From Georhizobium profundi (GTDB lineage: Bacteria > Pseudomonadota > Alphaproteobacteria > Rhizobiales > Rhizobiaceae), in NCBI RefSeq assembly GCF_003952725.1, contig NZ_CP032509.1, positions 3,868,001-3,932,000 on the forward strand: DNA of 64,000 nucleotides, written 5' to 3'. A model generated the notes under the pieces. That model worked only from the letters and a program-made list of their open reading frames with translations, was not told where the DNA came from and ran no database searches. Numbering within the stretch: the first letter of the stretch is position 1; every line of letters starts with the position of its first letter. The position numbers and the translations under genes were made by a program. Of the stretch, positions 17,039 to 24,784 are shown piece by piece.

Positions 17039-18076
17039 TCAGCCGAACGGCGCCGACAGCCGCTTGTCCTTGAAGGTCGCGATTGCCTTTTCCACGATCG
17101 ATGTCGGGATGCTCGGCTGGTCGAACACCATGTCGATCAGGAGCGCGTCGGTCTTGGCAAGAAGCTCTTCAGCGAGACCATGGTGGCCCTTGAGCCGCGT
17201 CACGTCCTTTTCCGTCGCCACCAGTTGCAGATCGTCCTTGGCGGCATCGGCGATCAGGTCGCGCATCTCTTCATCGGTGAAGGGATGGTGGTCGCCGAAG
17301 GAGCGCTTGCGCACGATCTCGGCCCCAGCCTCTTCCAGAGAGCGGAAAAAGCGATGCGGATCGCCGATGCCGGCATAGGCAAAAACGCGCTGGCTGCTGA
17401 ACCGGCCCGGATCGCGCGGAACGATGCGCGCCTGATGGATTGGCTTGCCCGCGCGTGATGCACGCCGCACCATGTCGGAGGCGGCAGCACCGGAGCCGAC
17501 CGTCAGGAGCGCGGTGGCATGGCGCAGCTGATCGATCACGGGCGCGCGCACGGGGCCGGCCGGGATGACATGGCCGTTGCCGAGGCCGCGGCCGGCATCG
17601 ATCACCAGCAGCGCATAGTCGTTTTCGATCTGCGCACTTTGAAAGCCGTCATCCATGATGATCATGTCGACACCGCTTGCGATCAGCATCTCGGCGCCGC
17701 GGCGGCGGTCTCGCGAAATTACGGTCGGCGCGTGCGTCGCGAGAAGCATCGGCTCGTCACCGACATCCTTGGCGCGGTGGTGATGCGGGTCGACGAGAAC
17801 CGGGCCGTCCATCGAGCCGCCATAGCCGCGCGACAGGATGCCGGGCTTTCGACCCTTGGCGACGGCCGCCTTCGCCAGCGCCATGGCCGTCGGCGTCTTG
17901 CCCGCACCGCCCACGGTGAAATTGCCGACGCAGATGACGGGGACGGGCAGCCGCAGACGCTGGCGGCGGTCCATGATGCGCCGCGCGATCGAGCCATAGG
18001 CCCAGGCGACCGGAGCGAGGCCCTTGGCGCGCCAATCCGCGTCATTCCACCAGAAGGGAGGTGCCTCGCTGACCAT
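17039..18076 (-). CDS. lpxK: Tetraacyldisaccharide 4'-kinase
   Basis: 345 residues. LpxK phosphorylates the 4' position of the lipid A disaccharide precursor at the inner membrane. Evidence: the P-loop GNFTVGGAGKTPTAMALA near residue 45, the LSRGYGG segment, IMDDGFQ and the TEKDVTRLKGH motif towards the C-terminus. The N-terminus PPFWWNDADWRAKGLAPVAW is typical of the rhizobial form. It starts 6 bp after the waaA stop and closes the operon acyltransferase-waaA-lpxK. Confidence 0.95.
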   Translation of the reverse strand: MVSEAPPFWWNDADWRAKGLAPVAWAYGSIARRIMDRRQRLRLPVPVICVGNFTVGGAGKTPTAMALAKAAVAKGRKPGILSRGYGGSMDGPVLVDPHHHRAKDVGDEPMLLATHAPTVISRDRRRGAEMLIASGVDMIIMDDGFQSAQIENDYALLVIDAGRGLGNGHVIPAGPVRAPVIDQLRHATALLTVGSGAAASDMVRRASRAGKPIHQARIVPRDPGRFSSQRVFAYAGIGDPHRFFRSLEEAGAEIVRKRSFGDHHPFTDEEMRDLIADAAKDDLQLVATEKDVTRLKGHHGLAEELLAKTDALLIDMVFDQPSIPTSIVEKAIATFKDKRLSAPFG

Positions 18077-18082
18077 GGTCCG

Positions 18083-19408
18083 TCACTCCTCTTGTCGTTC
18101 CATCTCGTAGGTCTGCAGCCGCGCCTTGACCGCAAGCGGGCTGATATAGGGTTCCAGCGCCCGGATCGTGAGGGCGAGCGCTCCACGCATGTCATGGACC
18201 GTCCGCTGGCCGGCCTTGATCATGTCCTGGCGGACCTTGTCGTTGGTCAGAAGATAATGCACGGCCTTGGACAGCATGTCGCCGTCGCGAACGATGCGGC
18301 CGCCGCCATTCTTCAAAAGCTTCTGATAGGTTTCGCGGAAATTCTGCACGTTGCGACCGGACAGAACCGCCGCGCCCAGCATGGCCGGCTCGAGCGGGTT
18401 CTGCCCACCTTCGCCGGTCAAAGAACGTCCGACGAAGACGACTTCCGTCAGGCGGAGATAAAGCCCCATCTCGCCGATCGTGTCGCCGAGGAACACGTCC
18501 GTCGTCGCGTCGATGACGTCGCCGCGCGACCGACGCGCGACCTTGAGCCCCCGCTGAACCAGCATCGCCTCCACCGCGTCGCCGCGTTCAGGGTGCCGCG
18601 GCACGATGATCGTCAATGCATTGACGTGAGGACGCACAAACTCATGGGCATCGGCGGCGAGCGCCTCCTCGCCGTCAAATGTCGAGATCGCCGCCCACGT
18701 CGCCCGATCGCCGACCTGCGCCTGAACCTCGGCCAGTTCATTCGGATCATAGGGCGGGGCGTTCGTATCGACCTTCAGATTGCCCGAGATGGTAACAGGC
18801 CTGGCGCCGAGCTGGCGAAACCGTTCCGCATCGATGTCGGTGCGCGCGATCACGTGAGAGAAGTGCTCGAACAGCGCTTCGGCAAGCGAACTGCGGCGCT
18901 TCCAGCGCTCGAAGGATTTGTCGGACAACCGACCATTGACGAGGATCTGCGGGATCCGGCGCGCGCCAAGCTCCAGGATCGTCATGGGCCAGATCTCGGA
19001 CTCGGCGAAGATCGCCACGTCCGGTCGCCAGTGATCGAGGAACCGGCGGATGGCCGGGCGCAGGTCGAGCGGCACATATTGGTGATGGATCGCCGGATCG
19101 AGCCGGTCGCGCGCGATGGTCGCCGACGTGACCGTGCCTGTCGTCAGGACGATGGAGATGCCGCGTTCGGCGACCGCTTCGATGAGCGGAATGACCGCCA
19201 TGGTTTCGCCGACGCTCGCCGCATGGAACCAGACAAGTGGGCCTTCCGGACGGGGCGCACTGGCGTAGCCATAGCGTTCCCGGCGGCGCGAACGCTCTTC
19301 CTTGCCGCGCGCGGCGCGCATGGAGATATAGCCGCCGATGAAGGGATAAACGGCTGCACCGGCAAGGCGATAGCCGGTCAGCACGACACGTGCCCAGCCT
19401 CCGCTCAT
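18083..19408 (-). CDS. waaA: 3-deoxy-D-manno-octulosonic acid transferase
   Basis: 441 residues, the Kdo transferase (KdtA/WaaA) that adds Kdo to lipid IVA on the cytoplasmic face of the inner membrane. Visible features are a hydrophobic N-terminal anchor (VVLTGYRLAGAAVYPFIGGY), the catalytic LVWFHAASVGE motif with its Glu, the AESEIWPMTI segment, and a GT-B C-terminal half with GRSLTGEGGQNPLEPA. The ATG at 19406-19408 overlaps the upstream acyltransferase stop as ATGA; the longer frame to 19543 runs inside the acyltransferase gene and is rejected. Confidence 0.95.
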   Translation of the reverse strand: MSGGWARVVLTGYRLAGAAVYPFIGGYISMRAARGKEERSRRRERYGYASAPRPEGPLVWFHAASVGETMAVIPLIEAVAERGISIVLTTGTVTSATIARDRLDPAIHHQYVPLDLRPAIRRFLDHWRPDVAIFAESEIWPMTILELGARRIPQILVNGRLSDKSFERWKRRSSLAEALFEHFSHVIARTDIDAERFRQLGARPVTISGNLKVDTNAPPYDPNELAEVQAQVGDRATWAAISTFDGEEALAADAHEFVRPHVNALTIIVPRHPERGDAVEAMLVQRGLKVARRSRGDVIDATTDVFLGDTIGEMGLYLRLTEVVFVGRSLTGEGGQNPLEPAMLGAAVLSGRNVQNFRETYQKLLKNGGGRIVRDGDMLSKAVHYLLTNDKVRQDMIKAGQRTVHDMRGALALTIRALEPYISPLAVKARLQTYEMERQEE

Positions 19409-20184
19409 CTGCCTGCCTCCGCCGCTTCGTACGCCGCCGCCGTCACCCGGTTCAATTCGGCCGTCACTTTCTGGCGCGCGGCCTCCAACTCGTCCGGACC
19501 TGCATCCGGCCCCACATGGATGGGCGCGCCGATTCGCAGACAACGCCGTCCGAACGGCAGATTTATGGTCATCTTGTCCCAGGCCTTCTCGACCACATGA
19601 TAGCGGCTCGTTGCCAGCGCCAGCGGAACAATCGGCCGACCGCTGACCTTGGCGAGCCGCACAACGCCCTCGCCCGCCTGGCGCGGGGCACCTTTCGAGA
19701 TATCGGCGATCATCACCACGTGCCGCCCGCGCCGCAGCGCGTTGCGCAGCGCGATCAACGCCTGCGCTCCGCCCTTGCGGCTTGCTGCTTCGCGCTCGCG
19801 TCCGCCTGAACCGCGCACCACTTCGTTGCCGGCAAGCAGGATCACCCGCGCGTTGATTTCCGCATCGACGCTACGGGAGACGAGGCTCGCAACTTTCTCG
19901 TTTTCGGGACGCGTGAACTGCACGAGCGATTGCTGTCCGTGCCAAAGTGCGATGATCAGCGGACCGTCGCTTTTTGCGATCATCGCGAGATCTTCGGACG
20001 ACGCCACGGGACGGTTGGTCTTGTAGATGAACCACAAGATGCCGTGCAGAACGCGCGCGGCGACCGCCTGGAAAACCGGCGAGGACAGGATCCGGCGACC
20101 GAGCCTTCGTTCAGGCGGCGTTACCCGCCTGCCGTTCCCAGAGGACACGGCAGGGTCCACGCGCTGATTGTCGGGAACCGGCAA
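19405..20184 (-). CDS. Lysophospholipid acyltransferase-like protein (DUF374)
   Basis: 259 residues from a TTG start; a GTG 12 codons later is an alternative. The central region shows the DUF374 pattern: LIIALWHGQQSL in place of the NHxxxxD box, then GRHVVMIADISKGAPRQAGEGVVRLAK and the PIVPLALATSRYHVVEKAWDKM segment. This family resembles LpxL-like acyltransferases and sits next to waaA and lpxK in most rhizobia, so transfer of an acyl chain onto lipid A or an envelope lipid is likely but not demonstrated. It overlaps waaA by four bases. Confidence 0.82.
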   Translation of the reverse strand: MPVPDNQRVDPAVSSGNGRRVTPPERRLGRRILSSPVFQAVAARVLHGILWFIYKTNRPVASSEDLAMIAKSDGPLIIALWHGQQSLVQFTRPENEKVASLVSRSVDAEINARVILLAGNEVVRGSGGREREAASRKGGAQALIALRNALRRGRHVVMIADISKGAPRQAGEGVVRLAKVSGRPIVPLALATSRYHVVEKAWDKMTINLPFGRRCLRIGAPIHVGPDAGPDELEAARQKVTAELNRVTAAAYEAAEAGR

Positions 20185-20194
20185 GGTAACGGCT

Positions 20195-20455
20195 TCAGAT
20201 CGTCGATTTGACTGCGGTGACGATATCGGTCTCCGGATCGAGCAGCCTGTGCATGTGCACGATGAAATAGCGCATGTGCGCGTTGTCGACCGTCAGCTGT
20301 GCCTTCGACTTCCAGGCAGCCAACGCCGACTGGTAGTCGGGGAAGATGCCGACGATGTCGAGCTTGTCGAGATCGCGGAACTTCACTTCCTTCAACGTGG
20401 CGAGTTCGCCGCCGAAAACCAGGTGGAGAAGCTGTTTCTGTCCTGCTTCAGACAT
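20195..20455 (-). CDS. DUF4170 family protein
   Basis: 86 residues of unknown function; conserved features are HLVFGGELATLKEVKFRDLD, IVGIFPDYQSALAAWKSKAQ and MRYFIVHMHRLLDP. No signal peptide or membrane segment. The size and the persistent location between the cysQ-like and acyltransferase genes in Rhizobiales point to an accessory role in the lipid A cluster or in nucleotide recycling; that is inference from position only. The acyltransferase begins 10 bp downstream. Confidence 0.85.
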   Translation of the reverse strand: MSEAGQKQLLHLVFGGELATLKEVKFRDLDKLDIVGIFPDYQSALAAWKSKAQLTVDNAHMRYFIVHMHRLLDPETDIVTAVKSTI

Positions 20456-20515
20456 TGGGCGGTTCCTTCGATAGATCGGAAATCCAAAGCGGTTTCGAAC
20501 AATTCGCCGTAAAGG

Positions 20516-21346
20516 TCAATGCTCGGCGGCCGGCGCGTGGAGTGCAGCCACAGCATGCGCAAGGCCCGGCATCAGCGCTGCCTGACCTGCGACGAGGATG
20601 CCATGGTCGGTCTCGGCGCGATTATAGGCGATCGTTTCGGCCGAAAGCGTCATCACCTGACCGCCGACACGCGACAGAATGAGATCGGCCGCAGCGATAT
20701 CCCAATCACGCGCCTTGGCGCTGACGAGCGTCGCATCCAGCCGGCCATCTGCCACCATGGCCAGACGATAAGCGAGCGAGGGGATGTGCGGCATGCGCGA
20801 AACGTTGCGCCCGAGGCGCTCTGACAGGCCCTCGACCAGCGGCTTGGGCGCAGCGAACCGCAAGGGTTGGCCTGCATCCACTGCAGTGCCGACCATCACC
20901 TGACCGTTCTTGCGCGCCTGGCCCGCCTGCGATGCGGAGTAGGTCTCCGCCAGCGCCGGTGCGACCAGAACGCCGGCCACCGGAGTGCCGTCGGACACGA
21001 TCGCTATGGAGACGCACCAGGTATCCATGCCTTCGATGAAAGCGCGCGTGCCGTCGATCGGATCGACGACGAAGACGTTGCGATGCGTCAGTCGATCGGC
21101 GGCATCCACCGTTTCTTCCGACAGCCAGCCGTAATCGGGTCGTGCTCCAAGCAGTGCGTCCTTCAGAAAGCTGTCCACCGCCATGTCTGCGGCCGAAACC
21201 GGCGAGGTTCCGCCGTTCTTGTACCAGACATCCGGCGCATTGCGGAAATGGCGCATGGCGATGCGCCCCGCCTCCTCGGCCGCACCAAAGATCAGGTCGA
21301 GATCGGCCGTCCAGGTGGCGGCATCGCGGGCATCATCGGCCGGCAA
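20516..21346 (-). CDS. Inositol-monophosphatase-family phosphatase, probable 3'(2'),5'-bisphosphate nucleotidase CysQ
   Basis: 276 residues with the metal-binding motifs of the Li-sensitive phosphatase superfamily: WLSEE (about residue 74), DPIDGTRAFIEG and WDIAAADLI. CysQ proteins hydrolyse PAP/PAPS from sulfate assimilation; inositol or histidinol phosphatase activity cannot be excluded. The only usable start is TTG at 21344-21346, because an in-frame TGA lies two codons upstream; AAGGAA precedes it by seven bases. The start lies inside the 3' end of pmbA (14-bp overlap). Confidence 0.82.
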   Translation of the reverse strand: MPADDARDAATWTADLDLIFGAAEEAGRIAMRHFRNAPDVWYKNGGTSPVSAADMAVDSFLKDALLGARPDYGWLSEETVDAADRLTHRNVFVVDPIDGTRAFIEGMDTWCVSIAIVSDGTPVAGVLVAPALAETYSASQAGQARKNGQVMVGTAVDAGQPLRFAAPKPLVEGLSERLGRNVSRMPHIPSLAYRLAMVADGRLDATLVSAKARDWDIAAADLILSRVGGQVMTLSAETIAYNRAETDHGILVAGQAALMPGLAHAVAALHAPAAEH

Positions 21347-22670
21347 GCGTCATTCCTTCGATTGCGATCGTGGGAGCGGCGGTCCCGAACTTGCGGTCGA
21401 TGTCATTGGCGGGCGTCAGCCGCATGAACATGTCCTTCAGGTTCGAGGCGATGGTGACTTCCGCGACCGGATAAGCGATCTCGCCATTCTCGATCCAGAA
21501 GCCGCTGGCCCCGCGGCTATATTCGCCGGTCAGCATGTCGACGCCGTGGCCGATGAGTTCGGTGACGTAGAAGCCGGTGCCGATCTGGCGGATCATGTCT
21601 TCCGGCGACATGCCTCCTGGCTCCAGCGCAAGGTTTGTGGAGCCAGGGTTGACGATGCTGCCGCTGCGCACGCCGCGCCCGTTGGTCTTGAGGCCGAGTT
21701 CGCGTGCCGTCGAGCTGGAGAGAAACCAGTTTGCCAGCACGCCATCGTCGATCATCGTCATCCGTTGACCACGCACGCCCTCGCCGTCGAATGGCTGCGA
21801 CGCAGGACCACGATGGATTAGTGGATCGTCCGTGATCACGGTACCGGCCTTCATGACCTGCTGGCCCATCTTGTCGCGCAGGAAGCTCGTCTTGCGCGCG
21901 ACGGATGCGCCATTGATGGCGCTCGCCACATGACCAACGAAGCCTCGTGCCACACGCGGATCGAAGACGACGGTTATGTTGCGACCGGTCTCGGCCTGGC
22001 GCGGTCCCACTCGGCGAACAGTCCGCTCGCCGGCCCGCTTCCCGATGGTCTCGGGGCTATCAAGTTCGGCGGCGAAGAGCCGGCTGTCGAAATCGTAATC
22101 GCGCTCCATCTTGGTGCCTTCGCCGGCGATGACGCTGACGGAGCGGCCGAAGCGCGTGGCCATGAAGGAACCCGAGAACCCGTGCGAGGTGACGAGCACC
22201 ATGCCGCCCATGCCGGCCGATGCACCGGCGCCGGACGAGTTGCTGACACCGTCAACGGCGAGTGCTGCCGCCTCCGCGGCCAGCGCCGCTTCGGTCAGTT
22301 CGCTCGCAGAGATTTCCGTCGGATCGAAGCGATCGAGATCAAGGATCTCATGGGCGAGGCTTTCAGGATCGGCGAGGCCCGCATAGGCATCTTCCGGCGA
22401 CACGCGGGCCATGGCAACCGCGCGCTCGGCAAGTTCCGCCAGATCCGCACCAGGGCCTGCTGAGACGCTCGCGACCTTCTTGCCGACGAAGACCCGGAGC
22501 GAGAAATCGTCGCTTTCGGCAGCGTTCGTGCCCTCGACCTTGCCGAGCCTTACCGACACCGATTTTGAGCGTCCGCGCGCCACGACCGCGTCTGCCGCAT
22601 CCGCACCGGCGCTCTTGGCCAGTTCGACCAGCCTTGCGGCTTCTCTTTCCAGCGCGCTGGTATCGATCAT
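21333..22670 (-). CDS. pmbA: TldE/PmbA-family metallopeptidase
   Basis: 445 residues, the normal length of TldE/PmbA. The family forms a heterodimeric protease with TldD, acting on unfolded peptides (microcin processing, CcdA degradation). Conserved segments are the N-terminal AVVARGRSKSVSVRLGKVEG, the central ARGFVGHVASAINGASVARKTSFL and the C-terminal GTGFYVTELIGHGVDMLTGEYSRGASGFWIENGE. The zinc HExxxH belongs to TldD and is absent here, as expected. tldD itself is not in the window. AGGAG lies just before the ATG. Confidence 0.92.
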   Translation of the reverse strand: MIDTSALEREAARLVELAKSAGADAADAVVARGRSKSVSVRLGKVEGTNAAESDDFSLRVFVGKKVASVSAGPGADLAELAERAVAMARVSPEDAYAGLADPESLAHEILDLDRFDPTEISASELTEAALAAEAAALAVDGVSNSSGAGASAGMGGMVLVTSHGFSGSFMATRFGRSVSVIAGEGTKMERDYDFDSRLFAAELDSPETIGKRAGERTVRRVGPRQAETGRNITVVFDPRVARGFVGHVASAINGASVARKTSFLRDKMGQQVMKAGTVITDDPLIHRGPASQPFDGEGVRGQRMTMIDDGVLANWFLSSSTARELGLKTNGRGVRSGSIVNPGSTNLALEPGGMSPEDMIRQIGTGFYVTELIGHGVDMLTGEYSRGASGFWIENGEIAYPVAEVTIASNLKDMFMRLTPANDIDRKFGTAAPTIAIEGMTLAGR

Positions 22671-22863
22671 CGGAACTCCTGAAGCGTTGTGCGATCCCGG
22701 CAGCTTGTGTGCGGCAGGACTTGGCGGGCGGAAATGGCGGTACGGCGAACCGCCTCTCTCATGTATTGCGCCTGCTGCAACGCATCAAGGCGCCAGCTCC
22801 CTGTTCAACGCGCCACGAACCGCATAGACAGGCCGTCGGTTTTTCATCTCGAGGAGAGCATTC

Positions 22864-23289
22864 ATGGCCGGGCCCTTTCATCTCGCCTTTCCGATCCGCG
22901 ATATCGAGGAGACGCGCAGTTTCTATCGCGACGTGCTCGGCTGCGCGATCGGCCGCGAATCGGAGACCTGGATCGATTTCGATCTCTTCGGCCATCAGAT
23001 GTCGGGCCATGTGCGTCCGTCGGCGCGCGACACCGGTGCCGAAGGCAGTGGCACGGTCGACGGCAAGGCTGTGCCCATCCCGCATTTCGGCGCCGTGCTG
23101 ACGATGGACGAATGGCGGGCGCTCGCCGAGAGGCTGAAGGGCGCGGACGGCATCGACTGGCTCCTGGAGCCGCAGATCCGTTTCGAGGGCCAGCCGGGAG
23201 AACAGGCGACGCTTTTCATTCGTGACCCGTCGGGCAACGCGCTCGAATTCAAGGGCTTTGCCGACATGGACGCCGTGTTCGCCGCCTGA
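22864..23289 (+). CDS. VOC (glyoxalase/bleomycin-resistance) family protein
   Basis: 141 residues, two paired beta-alpha-beta-beta-beta modules: the first begins FHLAFPIRDIEETRSFYRDVLGCAIG, the second ends ATLFIRDPSGNALEFKGF. Candidate metal ligands are His6 (FHLAF), the His of PHFGAVL and Glu in NALEFKGF. VOC proteins include glyoxalases, dioxygenases and resistance proteins; substrate unknown. GGAGAG lies just upstream of the ATG. It is convergent with the patatin gene. Confidence 0.87.
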   Translation: MAGPFHLAFPIRDIEETRSFYRDVLGCAIGRESETWIDFDLFGHQMSGHVRPSARDTGAEGSGTVDGKAVPIPHFGAVLTMDEWRALAERLKGADGIDWLLEPQIRFEGQPGEQATLFIRDPSGNALEFKGFADMDAVFAA

Positions 23290-23297
23290 GGCGATCA

Positions 23298-23330
23298 GGC
23301 CTGCCGCGATCAATGGCCGCGGCGGGCCTT
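23298..23330. terminator. Hairpin between convergent VOC and patatin genes
   Basis: Inverted repeat GGCCTGCCGCG / CGCGGCGGGCC (11 bp, one mismatch) with a 9-base loop, lying between the two convergent stop codons. There is only a two-T tail on the plus strand, so it is at best a weak terminator. Confidence 0.4.
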
Positions 23331-24215
23331 CGCATGGCTCTCGAAAGCCTCGTCGAGAGCAAATTTCAGCTGATCGCGCACCGGCGCCGAAGCGGCCAGT
23401 ATCTCCGCGACCCGGGGGAAATCGAGCACACGGAACCGGCTGACATCAGGCCGCAGGAAGATATCCGGCGGGCAAGCCTTCAGTTTCATCGAGATGATCG
23501 ACTGCATCATCAGCTGGTTTGCACCGAAAATCGCGTCGACACGCGACGGGATACGGGTTTCGTTGCCGCAAGGGCCACCCGTGACATCGATGGCAATGAC
23601 GATGTCGGCAAGACCCAGCAGATGATCGTAGGGCACAGGATTGTAGATGCCGCCATCGATCAGCACGCGTCCGCCGCGTACGACCGGGCGAAAGACGGCG
23701 GGAATGGCAGCTGAGGCACCGATGGCATTGTAGAGATCACCGGTGTCGCAGATCCGCTCGCACTGGGCATAGTAGTCGGTAACAACGATCTTGGTCGGTA
23801 TCTGCAGGTCGGCGAAATCCTGCGGGATCGCCTGCGGCAGGAAGCCATGGAGAATGCGCTCGATGTCGAACTGGCCGAACTGGCCACGCTTGCGGCGAAA
23901 CATTTCGGCGATCGTCTGCGGGCGCATCTTCCACAGGCGGCTTGCCACTTCCGACCAGTTACCGACGGTGGCGAGCGCAAATTCGCTGATTTCGCGGCCA
24001 CGCATACCGGCTGCCATGGCCGAACCAATGATCGCGCCGATCGATGCTCCGGAAATTGCGACCGGCTGAATGTCCAGGTCGTTCAGGGCCTGCACGACAT
24101 GGATGTGCGCAATCCCACGCGCGCCACCACCGCCAAACGCGACGGCAACCGTCGGCTCGGAGGTCCGACGCCGCATGTCAAGCGTCATCGCTGATGGCTC
24201 GTTGACGATGCTCAT
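23310..24215 (-). CDS. Patatin-like phospholipase (RssA/NTE family)
   Basis: 301 residues. The patatin Ser-Asp dyad is visible: oxyanion loop GGGGARGIAHI, nucleophile in GASIG, and Asp in the IDGGIYNPVP segment. Members are bacterial lipases/lysophospholipases in the cytoplasm or at the inner membrane. The Asp-Gly-Gly and Gly-x-Ser-x-Gly motifs are intact, so it should be active. The ATG overlaps the rsmD stop by four bases (ATGA), so it is probably co-transcribed with rsmD and the pseudouridine synthase. Confidence 0.9.
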   Translation of the reverse strand: MSIVNEPSAMTLDMRRRTSEPTVAVAFGGGGARGIAHIHVVQALNDLDIQPVAISGASIGAIIGSAMAAGMRGREISEFALATVGNWSEVASRLWKMRPQTIAEMFRRKRGQFGQFDIERILHGFLPQAIPQDFADLQIPTKIVVTDYYAQCERICDTGDLYNAIGASAAIPAVFRPVVRGGRVLIDGGIYNPVPYDHLLGLADIVIAIDVTGGPCGNETRIPSRVDAIFGANQLMMQSIISMKLKACPPDIFLRPDVSRFRVLDFPRVAEILAASAPVRDQLKFALDEAFESHAKARRGH

Positions 24216-24784
24216 GATCCGTTTCGTCCCGGCTCGTAACGATAGAAATGGATGCTCGTTTCTCCGAATACACGGGATTCAAGAGGAAAAAATGAACGAG
24301 CCAATTCGGGGCTCTGATCGGACCGTTCCTCGAGCAGCACGAGCGCACCGTCGGCGATCCATCCGTCCGCCGCCGCGCCGTTCAACGCGGCCTCCCCGAG
24401 CCCCTTGCCGTAGGGCGGATCGGCGAAGATGAAGCTGTAAGGCTCGAGGTTCCGGCAGGCGCCGAGCGCCGTGGCGTTGCGCCTGAAAATCTTGGTGCGG
24501 CCCATCAGGCCGAAGGCCTCGATGTTGGCCTGGATCAGGGCGCGGCCCTCGACCGATTGCTCCACGAAGATTGCTGATGACGCCCCGCGCGATAGGGCTT
24601 CGAGCCCGACGGCGCCGGTGCCTGCGAAGAGTTCCAGCACGCGCGCGCCTTCGACCGCGCCCGGATAGGCGTGGGCGAGAATGTTGAACAGGCTTTCACG
24701 GGTCCGGTCGCTGGTCGGGCGAATGGCGTCGGTACGGGGCGCCTTCAGTGCCCGGCCGCCGAATTCACCGCCGACGATCCGCAT
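24212..24784 (-). CDS. rsmD: 16S rRNA (guanine966-N2)-methyltransferase
   Basis: 190 residues, standard for RsmD. Class I methyltransferase fold: MRIVGGEFGGRALKAP at the N-terminus, SAM-binding LELFAGTGAVGLEALSRGAS, and catalytic FADPPYGKG (the DPPY motif). It methylates G966 of 16S rRNA. The ATG at 24782-24784 lies inside the 3' end of the preceding pseudouridine synthase gene (20-bp overlap). The frame extends upstream to 25438 only as a shadow of that repetitive gene. Confidence 0.94.
   Translation of the reverse strand: MRIVGGEFGGRALKAPRTDAIRPTSDRTRESLFNILAHAYPGAVEGARVLELFAGTGAVGLEALSRGASSAIFVEQSVEGRALIQANIEAFGLMGRTKIFRRNATALGACRNLEPYSFIFADPPYGKGLGEAALNGAAADGWIADGALVLLEERSDQSPELARSFFPLESRVFGETSIHFYRYEPGRNGS

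Noticed and set aside
17519..19600. 693-residue plus-strand open frame opposite lpxK and waaA
   Set aside because: Shadow of two well-supported lipid A genes; the translation is His/Arg/Asp-rich with no domain.
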